From Bacillota bacterium (GTDB lineage: Bacteria; Bacillota; Clostridia; Christensenellales; Aristaeellaceae), in assembly GCA_023435435.1 (NCBI GenBank), contig JAEYRW010000080.1, forward strand, positions 1-20,769: DNA of 20,769 nt, in the 5' to 3' direction. Position numbers and translations under genes: made by a program. Below the pieces are notes generated by a model, which saw only the letters and a program-made list of their open reading frames with translations, was not told the origin of the DNA and did not search any database. Positions 14,888 to 20,769 of this stretch are shown piece after piece; the first letter of the stretch is position 1, and each line of letters begins with the position of its first letter.

Positions 14888-16147
14888 ATGCGCTTCGGCA
14901 TCCGCACACTGGACGAGATGGACGTGGCGGGCAAGACGGTTCTGTGCCGCGTGGACATCAATCAGCCCGTGGACCGCGCGACGGGTACGCTCAAGAGCAC
15001 CGCGCGCATCGAGGCCTGCGTGCCCACCGTGCGCGAGCTTTCGGACCGGGGGGCAAAGCTGGTGCTCCTGGCCCATCAGGGCGGGGACATCGAATATCAG
15101 AATTTCTACACCACCCAGCCGCACGCGAAGGTGCTGACGGGGCTTCTCGAAAGGGAAGTCAGGTTCGTCGACGACGTGTGCGGCCCGGCGGCCCGGGCGG
15201 CCGTCGCGGCCCTCGCGCCGGGCGAGATACTGCTTCTGGACAACGTACGCTTCTGCGCGGAGGAACAGACGCTCTTTGAGCAGAAACTCAAGCTCACCCA
15301 CGCGCAGCAGGCGGAAACCCAGGTGGTGAAAAAGCTTGCGCCGTTGGCGGATCTCTACGTCTGCGACGCCTTTGCCGCCGCGCACAGGGATCAGCCCTCC
15401 CTCTGCGGCTTTGAGCAGGTGCTCCCAAGCGCCATGGGGCGGCTGTTTGAGAAGGAGTACTGCGTCATTTCGGCGCTCATGGATAGCCCCGAGAAGCCCT
15501 GCGTGTTCGTGTTGGGCGGGGCCAAGGTGGCGGACGCATTCCTCATGATGGAAACGGTCCTCAAGAGCGGCGCGGCGGACACCGTGCTCGCCGGCGGCGT
15601 GGTGGCCAACATCCTTCTCGCCGCCAAGGGCGAGCGGGTAGGACAGGGGAGCCTCGACTACATCGAAAAGACGGGGTATTCCGAATTTATCGGGCGCTCG
15701 AAGCCGCTTCTGGCCGCGTATGCCGACAGGATTCTGCTGCCGGACGGTCTCGCCTATCTCAAGGACGGCGTCCGGCGCGAGGCGAATGTCGGCGCGCTTC
15801 CCGAAGACGCGAGCGCGCTGGACATCGGTGAAAAAAGTGCCCTGCGCTTTGCCGAAATCATCCGCCAGGCGAGGACCGTCTTTGTCAACGGCCCGATGGG
15901 CGTCTTTGAAAAGCCCGAGACGGAGTTGGGCACAAGGACCGTATGGGACGCGCTGGCGGACACGGATGCCTACACCGTCGTCGGCGGCGGCGACAGCGTC
16001 ACCGCCACCCGGAAGTACAGGGCGGAAAGCAAGATCGGCTACGTCTGTACCGGCGGCGGCGCGCTCATTCGCTTCCTGACGGGGGAGGAACTGCCTGTCG
16101 TAAAGGCGTTGCGCCACGCGGCGGCGGCGTTCCCGGGAGGAAACTGA
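14888..16147 (+). CDS. Archaeal-type phosphoglycerate kinase homologue with altered substrate arginines; proposed malyl-phosphate kinase
   Basis: The family moves the acyl phosphate of 1,3-bisphosphoglycerate to ADP, yielding ATP. The 419 residues resemble archaeal PGK throughout: VLCRVDINQPVD (Arg21, Asp23, Asn25), STARIEA (Arg40), LLLDNVRF (Arg121), AFAAAHRDQPSL (His166, Arg167), VLGGAKVADAF (Lys213), VNGPMGVFE (334-341), VVGGGDSV and CTGGGALIRFL. The nucleotide and acyl-transfer side is therefore intact. The loop that should carry a phosphate-binding arginine (HQSRPG in archaea, HLGRP in bacteria) is HQGGDI here, at 63-68, so one arginine of the basic patch is lost. That fits a substrate with a carboxylate instead of a phosphate arm. 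ATG 14888 is chosen because GGGGGG precedes it by six bases and the family N-terminus starts there; an in-frame extension to 14690 overlaps the previous gene. It starts 11 bases after that gene's stop. Confidence 0.85.
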   Translation: MRFGIRTLDEMDVAGKTVLCRVDINQPVDRATGTLKSTARIEACVPTVRELSDRGAKLVLLAHQGGDIEYQNFYTTQPHAKVLTGLLEREVRFVDDVCGPAARAAVAALAPGEILLLDNVRFCAEEQTLFEQKLKLTHAQQAETQVVKKLAPLADLYVCDAFAAAHRDQPSLCGFEQVLPSAMGRLFEKEYCVISALMDSPEKPCVFVLGGAKVADAFLMMETVLKSGAADTVLAGGVVANILLAAKGERVGQGSLDYIEKTGYSEFIGRSKPLLAAYADRILLPDGLAYLKDGVRREANVGALPEDASALDIGEKSALRFAEIIRQARTVFVNGPMGVFEKPETELGTRTVWDALADTDAYTVVGGGDSVTATRKYRAESKIGYVCTGGGALIRFLTGEELPVVKALRHAAAAFPGGN

Positions 16148-16148
16148 C

Positions 16149-17411
16149 ATGCGATTGACATTCGGCTACGGAAACGGGGAAGAAGCGGTTACCCTCCCGA
16201 ATGAAAACGTCATCGGCGTTCTCACGCCCAACGAGGTTCCGCTGGGTCTCACGGGCGCGGAAGCCGTTGCGAACGCGCTTCAAAATCCCATCGGCACGCC
16301 GCGTCTCCGGGAAATTGTGAAGCCCGGCGAAAAGATTGCCATCGTGACCAGCGATGTGACCCGGCCCATGCCCACCTACCTGGTCATGCCGCTCTTGCTG
16401 GACGAGTTGTATGCGGCGGGCGCGAAGGCGGAGGACATTACATTGGTCTTTGCTCTGGGCAGCCACCGGAAGCACGCGCCGGCGGAGATGGAAAAGCTCG
16501 CGGGCGCGCGGGCGTTTTCGGAAATCCGGTGCGTGGATTCCGACCCGGAGGACTGCATCCGTCTGGGCGTCACGAATAACGGCACGCCGGTGGACATCAC
16601 CCGGACGGTGGCGGAGGCGGACCGCAGAATCTGCCTCGGGAACATTGAGTTTCATTATTTCGCGGGCTACTCCGGCGGCGGCAAGGCGCTCATGCCGGGC
16701 GTTTCCACCCGCGACGCCATTCAAAAGAACCACTCCCGCATGGTGGACCCCGCCGCCCACGCCGGGCGCCTCGACGGCAACCCCATCCGCGAGGACATCG
16801 AGGAAGCCGCCGCGCGCTGCGGCATCGACTTTATTTTGAATGTGGTGCTCGACGAGCACAAGAAGGTTATCCGCGCGGTGGCGGGCGACGCGGTAAAGGC
16901 CCATCGGGCGGGCTGCGCGTTCCTCGATACGCTGTACCTCAAGCGGATCAAGGCGCGCGCGGACATTGTGCTGGTCTCCCAGGGCGGCGCGCCCAAGGAC
17001 CTGAACCTTTACCAAACCCAGAAGGCCCTCGACAATGCCAAGCATGCGGTGAAGAAGGGCGGCGTCGTGATCCTCATCGGCTCCTGCCGGGAAGGATTGG
17101 GGGAGGGGATGTTTGAAAAGTGGATGACCGAGTCCCCCTCGCCGCAATTCATGATCGAGCGCATCCGGCGCGACTTCCAGCTGGGCGGCCACAAGGCGGC
17201 GGCCATCGCCATGGTGCTGGCGGACGCGGACATCTATCTGGTCAGCGAGCTTCCGCCGGACTTCGTCACGCGCATGTTCCTGAAGCCGTTTTCGACGGCC
17301 CAGGCCGCGCTCGACGCTGCGTTTGAAAAGTGCGGCAGGAGTGCGACGGTCATTTCAATGCCCTACGGCGGCTCCACGCTCCCACAAGTCATCAAACAGG
17401 AGGAACTGTAA
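16149..17411 (+). CDS. LarA-family nickel-pincer 2-hydroxyacid racemase; proposed malate racemase
   Basis: LarA enzymes invert the hydroxyl centre of 2-hydroxyacids by hydride transfer through a covalent nickel-pincer nucleotide. Members racemise lactate, malate and other acids. The 420 residues keep the key elements: SDVTRPMP (Asp69, Thr71, Arg72), GSHRKH (His106, Arg107), IEFHYFAGYSGGGKALMPG (His169 and cofactor-bearing Lys179) and KNHSRM (His195). These match the lactate racemase residues His108, His174, Lys184 and His200. ATG 16149 follows the PGK stop by one base and has GGAGG eight bases upstream; the malic enzyme start follows its stop directly. Position before malic enzyme suggests D-/L-malate as substrate. 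The cofactor-building genes larB, larC and larE are not in the window and would have to be elsewhere. A lactate or sugar-acid substrate is the alternative. Confidence 0.87.
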   Translation: MRLTFGYGNGEEAVTLPNENVIGVLTPNEVPLGLTGAEAVANALQNPIGTPRLREIVKPGEKIAIVTSDVTRPMPTYLVMPLLLDELYAAGAKAEDITLVFALGSHRKHAPAEMEKLAGARAFSEIRCVDSDPEDCIRLGVTNNGTPVDITRTVAEADRRICLGNIEFHYFAGYSGGGKALMPGVSTRDAIQKNHSRMVDPAAHAGRLDGNPIREDIEEAAARCGIDFILNVVLDEHKKVIRAVAGDAVKAHRAGCAFLDTLYLKRIKARADIVLVSQGGAPKDLNLYQTQKALDNAKHAVKKGGVVILIGSCREGLGEGMFEKWMTESPSPQFMIERIRRDFQLGGHKAAAIAMVLADADIYLVSELPPDFVTRMFLKPFSTAQAALDAAFEKCGRSATVISMPYGGSTLPQVIKQEEL

Positions 17412-18584
17412 ATGGACTACGCAAAGGAATCACTCAGGCTTCACGGCGAATGGAAGGGGAAGATCGAGGTCGTTGCCACCGTGCCTACCAAAACCAAGCA
17501 GGATCTTTCGCTGGCCTACACCCCCGGCGTGGCGCAGCCCTGCCTTGAAATTCAAAAGGACGTCAACAAGAGCTACGAACTCACGCGCCGCTGGAACATG
17601 TGCCTCGTGGTGACGGACGGCACCGCCGTTCTGGGACTTGGCGACATCGGCCCCGAGGCGGGCATGCCCGTTATGGAGGGGAAATGTGTGCTGTTTAAGT
17701 CCTTCGGTGACGTGGACGCGTTCCCGCTTTGCATCAAATCCAAGGACGTGGACGAGATCGTGAACACCGTCTACCTCATTTCCGGCTCCTTCGGCGGCGT
17801 GAACCTCGAGGACATCGCAGCGCCGCGCTGCTTCGAGATTGAGAAAAAGCTCAAGGAAAAGTGCGACATCCCCATCTTTCACGACGACCAGCACGGCACC
17901 GCGGTGGTGACGTTGGCGGGTCTGTTGAATGCACTCAAGGTTGTGGGCAAGAAAAAGGAAGATGTGAGGATTGTCATGAACGGCGCGGGCGCGGCGTCCA
18001 TCTCGATCACCAAGCTCCTTCTGTCCTGCGGCTTCAAAAATGTCAAGCTCTGCGACCGCTCCGGCATCATCTACAAGGGCCGCGACCGCATGAACCCTAT
18101 CAAGGACGAGATGGCTGAGCTCACGAACCTGGAGGGCCAGAAGGGTACCCTTGCCGACGCAATGGCGGGCGCGGACGTGTTCATCGGCGTTTCTGCGCCG
18201 GGCACGGTCACAACGGAAATGGTCAAATCCATGGCCAAGGACGCCATCGTGTTCGCCTGCGCCAATCCCACGCCGGAAATCTTCCCTGACGACGCCAAGG
18301 CGGGCGGCGCGCGGGTCATTGCCACCGGGCGCAGCGACTACCCCAACCAGATCAACAACGTCCTCGCCTTCCCGGGCATCTTCCGGGGCACCTTCGACGT
18401 GCGCGCCTCCGACATCAACGACGCCATGAAGATTGCGGCGGCGGAAGCGCTTGCCGGGCTCATCGCGGAGGACGCGTTGAGCGAAGAGTCCATCATTCCC
18501 GCGCCGTTCGACCCGCGCGTGAAGGACGCGGTGGCGAAGGCAGTCGCCAAGGCCGCCCGCGATTCGGGCGTTGCGCGGATATAA
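17412..18584 (+). CDS. Malic enzyme (NAD(P)-dependent, decarboxylating)
   Basis: This cytoplasmic enzyme oxidatively decarboxylates L-malate to pyruvate and CO2, producing NAD(P)H. The 390 residues correspond to the short bacterial form without the phosphotransacetylase-like extension. Seen are the catalytic tyrosine in LAYTPGVAQPC (Tyr36 region), LVVTDGTAVLGLGDIG, the lysine in GKCVLFKSFGDVDAF, the metal-binding NLEDIAAPRCFEIE and IPIFHDDQHGTAVV, the cofactor loop NGAGAASIS, FACANPTPEIFP and NQINNVLAFPGIFRG. The cofactor strand ends in Asp (KLCDRSG), which may favour NAD. It begins at the base after the LarA stop, with AGGAGG inside the end of that gene, so the two are expressed together. 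Placement after a LarA racemase is best explained if the pathway makes D-malate, which malic enzyme cannot use directly. Confidence 0.95.
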   Translation: MDYAKESLRLHGEWKGKIEVVATVPTKTKQDLSLAYTPGVAQPCLEIQKDVNKSYELTRRWNMCLVVTDGTAVLGLGDIGPEAGMPVMEGKCVLFKSFGDVDAFPLCIKSKDVDEIVNTVYLISGSFGGVNLEDIAAPRCFEIEKKLKEKCDIPIFHDDQHGTAVVTLAGLLNALKVVGKKKEDVRIVMNGAGAASISITKLLLSCGFKNVKLCDRSGIIYKGRDRMNPIKDEMAELTNLEGQKGTLADAMAGADVFIGVSAPGTVTTEMVKSMAKDAIVFACANPTPEIFPDDAKAGGARVIATGRSDYPNQINNVLAFPGIFRGTFDVRASDINDAMKIAAAEALAGLIAEDALSEESIIPAPFDPRVKDAVAKAVAKAARDSGVARI

Positions 18585-18593
18585 GGAGGCATC

Positions 18594-19430
18594 ATGGATT
18601 TAAGGATGCTTGCGACCAAAATTCGCATCGGCGCGGTGGAGGAATTCAAGGCCCGCGGGTTCGGGCACATCGGGGGCTCCCTGAGCGTGTGCGATCTTCT
18701 GGCGGTCCTCTACGGCGACGTCATGCGCTACAACCCCAGTGATCCCCATTGGCCCGAGCGGGACAAGCTTGTATGCTCCAAGGGGCACGCGGGCCCCGCC
18801 GTGTACGCGGCGCTGGCGCTCATGAGCTTTTTCCCGTATGAGGAACTCAGGACCCTCAACCAGCCGGGCACGAGCCTTCCCAGCCACTGTGACCGGAACA
18901 AGACGATTGGCATCGACATGACCACAGGTTCTTTGGGACAGGGGACATCCCTGGCGGTGGGCATGGCGTTGGGCGACAGGCTCAAGGGACGGGACAGCAG
19001 GACTTACCTCATCGTGGGCGACGGAGAGCTGGACGAGGGCCAGGTATGGGAGGCCGCCATGTTCGCGGCCGCCCGGAAGCTCGACAACATGATCTGGTTC
19101 ATTGACGACAACAAAAAACAGCTCGACGGCTGCTGCTGCGACATTCTCGAACACTTCGACATTGAAAAGAAGTTCGAGGCATTCGGTTTCCATGCCCAGA
19201 AGGTGAACGGAAACAATGTGGACGCGCTGCGCGGCGCCATTGCCGCGTGCGCGGAAGTGCCGAACAGACCCCACGCCATCGTCATGGACACGGTAAAGGG
19301 CGCGGGCATCGAGGAAGTCATGAACACCCCCGCCAACCACAGCATGAACGTGACGGCCGAGATCTGCGACCGCTGGATCGCCGACCTCCGGGCTGAGCTC
19401 AGGGCGCTGGAAGGGGGCGAGGGACAGTGA
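18594..19430 (+). CDS. Transketolase, N-terminal (TPP pyrophosphate-binding) subunit
   Basis: This is half of a two-subunit transketolase, which moves a two-carbon ketol unit from a ketose to an aldehyde using thiamine diphosphate. The 278 residues show GHIGGSLSVCDLL (His25), CSKGHAGPAVYAAL (His65), SLPSHCD (His98), DMTTGSLGQGTSLAVG and the cofactor motif IVGDGELDEGQVWEA with the second metal ligand in FIDDNKKQLDG (Asp143 to Asn173). The C-terminal part reads VMNTPANHSM where classical enzymes have a Trp-His-Gly, so the histidine is kept but its surroundings differ. The substrate loop before GSLGQG also departs from the usual HPD form. AAGGAGG lies four bases before ATG. It overlaps the other subunit by four bases. 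In the proposed pathway the donor would be DKG and the acceptor a phosphorylated aldose such as glyceraldehyde 3-phosphate. Confidence 0.93.
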   Translation: MDLRMLATKIRIGAVEEFKARGFGHIGGSLSVCDLLAVLYGDVMRYNPSDPHWPERDKLVCSKGHAGPAVYAALALMSFFPYEELRTLNQPGTSLPSHCDRNKTIGIDMTTGSLGQGTSLAVGMALGDRLKGRDSRTYLIVGDGELDEGQVWEAAMFAAARKLDNMIWFIDDNKKQLDGCCCDILEHFDIEKKFEAFGFHAQKVNGNNVDALRGAIAACAEVPNRPHAIVMDTVKGAGIEEVMNTPANHSMNVTAEICDRWIADLRAELRALEGGEGQ

Positions 19431-20386
19431 AAATCATTTTTGACGGAACGCTCGACCCGCGCGCATTCAAGGACGTGCTGGGGGAAACCATCACCGCCCT
19501 TCTGGATGAAGACCCGAACACCATTTACCTCGACGCCGATCTCATGAGCTGCATCGGCACGGCGAAATATGCCGAGAAGCATCCCGACAGGGGCATTCAG
19601 TGCGGCATTGCGGAGGCCAACATGATGGGCATCGCGTCGGGGCTCGCCTCGGCGGGCTTCAAGCCCATCGCCCACACGTTCGGTACCTTCGCCTCCCGCC
19701 GCTGCTACGACCAGGTGTTTCTGTCGGCGGGCTACGCGAAGAACGACATCACGGTGATCGGGTCCGATCCCGGTGTTTGCGCGGCTTTCAACGGCGGCAC
19801 GCACATGCCCTTTGAGGACATGGCGCTCTACCGCGCGATCCCCGGCTCGACGGTCATCGACATCGCGGATACCGCCATGCTGGCCTCCGTACTCCGGCAG
19901 CTTCCCGACCGAAAGGGCGTCAAGTACCTGCGCGTGGGCCGGAAGCAGGCGTACAGGATGTACGAAAGCGGGCATTTCGAGATCGGCAAGGCCATCGAAC
20001 TGAGAAGTGGAGGCGATGTGACCATCGTGTCCAGCGGCATCATGGTGGGCGAAGCCATGCTGGCCGCGGAGGCGCTTTCCATGGAAGGCGTTGAAGCGAC
20101 CGTGCTCGACATGTTCACCGTGAAACCCCTCGACGTCGATTCCCTCGTCGCGGCGGCGAAGCGCACGGGCGCGGTGGTGACCGCCGAAAACCACAACCGC
20201 GTGGGCGGACTATACGCCGCGGTTTCCGAAGCGCTGGGGCTCAACCTGCCGACGCCGGTGGAATACGTGGCGGTGGAGGATGAATTCGGCGAAGTCGGGC
20301 CGCAGGATTACCTGCAAAAGAGGTTCGGCCTGACGGCGGCGCATATCGCGGAAAAGGTCAAAAAGGCGATTGCCCGGAAGGGATGA
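19427..20386 (+). CDS. Transketolase, C-terminal (pyrimidine-binding) subunit
   Basis: This partner subunit supplies the glutamate that activates thiamine diphosphate and part of the sugar pocket. The 319 residues contain YLDADLMSCIG, the key CGIAEANMMGIASGLA (Glu63), FASRRCYDQ (Phe88, Arg91, Asp95) and FNGGTHMPFEDMALYR (His126, Glu130). A C-terminal transketolase domain begins around GGDVTIVSSGIMVGEAMLA and includes AENHNRVGGLYAAVSEAL. The segment GSDPGVCAAFNGGTHMPFED differs from the common THAGITVGEDGATHQ form, which places it in a divergent branch that may use unusual donors. It begins with GTG inside the GTGA overlap with the N-terminal subunit, so equal translation is expected. It is the last gene of the operon, ending ten bases before the terminator. 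Confidence 0.93.
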   Translation: MKIIFDGTLDPRAFKDVLGETITALLDEDPNTIYLDADLMSCIGTAKYAEKHPDRGIQCGIAEANMMGIASGLASAGFKPIAHTFGTFASRRCYDQVFLSAGYAKNDITVIGSDPGVCAAFNGGTHMPFEDMALYRAIPGSTVIDIADTAMLASVLRQLPDRKGVKYLRVGRKQAYRMYESGHFEIGKAIELRSGGDVTIVSSGIMVGEAMLAAEALSMEGVEATVLDMFTVKPLDVDSLVAAAKRTGAVVTAENHNRVGGLYAAVSEALGLNLPTPVEYVAVEDEFGEVGPQDYLQKRFGLTAAHIAEKVKKAIARKG

Positions 20387-20396
20387 GCCTGAAACG

Positions 20397-20421
20397 GGAG
20401 AGGGGCAACCCTCTCCTTTTT
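20397..20421 (+). terminator. Intrinsic terminator of the inositol operon
   Basis: A perfect 8-base stem, GGAGAGGG (20397-20404) with CCCTCTCC (20409-20416), has a GCAA tetraloop and is followed at once by TTTTT (20417-20421). It begins ten bases after the last transketolase codon and marks the operon end, so no iolC, iolJ or iolA follows in the same transcript. Confidence 0.93.
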
Positions 20422-20422
20422 G

Positions 20423-20607
20423 TCAAATGTAAGCGCGTCTAGTAGTCCGCGAAGCCTGATTCCCGCGATATGGCTGGATCTTTTTTCGCCTGGCTATGCC
20501 GCTCTCCGCTTGACGTAGCAGCGCTACGTCGAGCTGACAGCGACGCAGGATTGGGCCAAAAGACGCGCGGGGTTTCTCGGTATTTCTGTGGATTGCTCTA
20601 AGTTGAT
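20423..20607. other. Gene-free stretch with an inverted repeat
   Basis: I see no convincing gene here; a 98-codon minus-strand reading frame over 20423-20719 has no recognisable features and crosses two promoters. Within it GACGTAGC (20512-20519) and GCTACGTC (20523-20530) are perfect 8-base arms around AGC, extendable by three more pairs including one wobble. No T run follows. It may be a regulatory hairpin, a copy of a dispersed repeat or remains of a small element. Confidence 0.4.
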
Positions 20608-20635
20608 TTGACGGCGTGCGCGGAGGAAGTATAAT
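20608..20635 (+). promoter_or_regulatory. Predicted promoter pointing right (first of two)
   Basis: TTGACG (20608-20613), 16 bases, TATAAT (20630-20635). It would drive a gene beyond the window. The -10 box is perfect and the -35 box has one mismatch. Confidence 0.65.
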
Positions 20636-20692
20636 GGCCCGTGGCCCGACTTGCCGTACTTGTTTTAAATTTTTGCGCGCCGTATGGATTGC

Positions 20693-20720
20693 TTGACAGT
20701 GCGGGTGGAAGGAATACAAT
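20693..20720 (+). promoter_or_regulatory. Predicted promoter pointing right (second of two)
   Basis: TTGACA (20693-20698), 16 bases, TACAAT (20715-20720). It has the same geometry as the first promoter, 85 bases further on. Transcription would start inside or at the edge of the adjacent 8-base tandem repeat. Confidence 0.65.
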
Positions 20721-20726
20721 CATTCA

Positions 20727-20769
20727 GGGCCAAAGGGCCAAAGGGCCAAAGGGCCAAAGGGCCAAAGGG
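20727..20769. repeat. Tandem repeat of the 8-mer GGGCCAAA, cut by window edge
   Basis: Five perfect copies of GGGCCAAA occupy 20727-20766 and a sixth begins at 20767 before the sequence stops. The repeat starts seven bases after a -10 box. Copy number beyond the edge is unknown; an assembly break at the repeat is a possible reason for the end of the sequence. Confidence 0.95.

Noticed and set aside
13836..16147. GAPDH-like and PGK-like genes as ordinary extra glycolytic enzymes
   Set aside because: Not excluded, but less favoured. They are embedded in a catabolic operon with LarA and malic enzyme, one phosphate-binding arginine of the PGK is missing, and the GAPDH pocket segment is changed. 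All these fit malate semialdehyde chemistry better.
16149..17411. LarA homologue as a plain lactate racemase
   Set aside because: The family allows it, but no lactate gene is nearby and it is fused in transcription to malic enzyme. Lactate is kept as an alternative substrate only.
18594..20386. Transketolase pair as an apulose-4-phosphate transketolase of apiose catabolism
   Set aside because: Split transketolases occur in apiose operons, but the other apiose genes (kinase, isomerase, dehydrogenase set) are absent, while the inositol genes are complete up to DKG.
20423..20719. A 98-codon minus-strand frame in the right-hand gap
   Set aside because: No ribosome binding site or recognisable domain, and it crosses two good promoters and the hairpin. 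Left out as a gene.
20727..20769. Tandem repeat as the start of a CRISPR array
   Set aside because: The units are 8 bases long and directly adjacent with no spacers, and no cas gene is present.

Overview
The window reads as one contiguous piece of a GC-rich bacterial chromosome. It has strong AGGAGG-type ribosome binding sites, near-consensus sigma-70/sigma-A promoters, tightly packed co-directional genes, a split (two-gene) transketolase and a DeoR-type regulator. Together these suggest a Firmicutes/Clostridia-like anaerobe, but no rRNA or other marker is present to fix the taxon. The secreted sugar-binding protein has no lipobox cysteine, which is unusual for a monoderm and leaves a diderm or atypical lineage open.

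Left part (1-5206). A minus-strand cluster holds a P-II signal protein, a D-2-hydroxyacid dehydrogenase and a MATE-family exporter whose last codons run off the left edge. Across a 322-base divergent region with a promoter on each strand, a PLP-dependent aminotransferase is read on the plus strand. It ends at a strong hairpin terminator that can serve both strands and also ends the convergent DeoR-family repressor gene.

Main operon (5451-20386, plus strand). A consensus promoter (TTGACA, 17 bases, TATAAT) lies divergent to the DeoR gene and drives 13 closely spaced genes ending at a perfect hairpin-plus-T terminator. The order is: sugar ABC transporter (binding protein, double ATPase, permease); iolE, iolB, iolD and iolG of myo-inositol catabolism; an archaeal-type (type II) GAPDH homologue; an archaeal-type phosphoglycerate kinase homologue; a LarA-family nickel racemase; malic enzyme; and the two halves of a transketolase. 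The usual lower inositol genes iolC (kinase), iolJ (aldolase) and iolA (semialdehyde dehydrogenase) are absent from the window.

Proposed new pathway (inference). IolG-IolE-IolD-IolB make 2-deoxy-5-keto-D-gluconate (DKG). Drawn from its keto end, DKG is a D-threo ketose like xylulose or fructose, so transketolase could remove its two-carbon keto end and release D-malate semialdehyde. That compound is shaped like D-glyceraldehyde 3-phosphate with a carboxymethyl group in place of the phosphate arm. The GAPDH homologue would make malyl phosphate from it, and the PGK homologue would make D-malate plus ATP. The LarA homologue would racemise D- to L-malate, and malic enzyme would give pyruvate and CO2. 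Every extra gene in the operon has a step, and the stereochemistry fits at each one. I do not know of a description of this route.

Right end (20387-20769). After the terminator there is a gene-free stretch with an inverted repeat, two promoter-like sequences pointing right, and an 8-base tandem repeat that runs off the edge.
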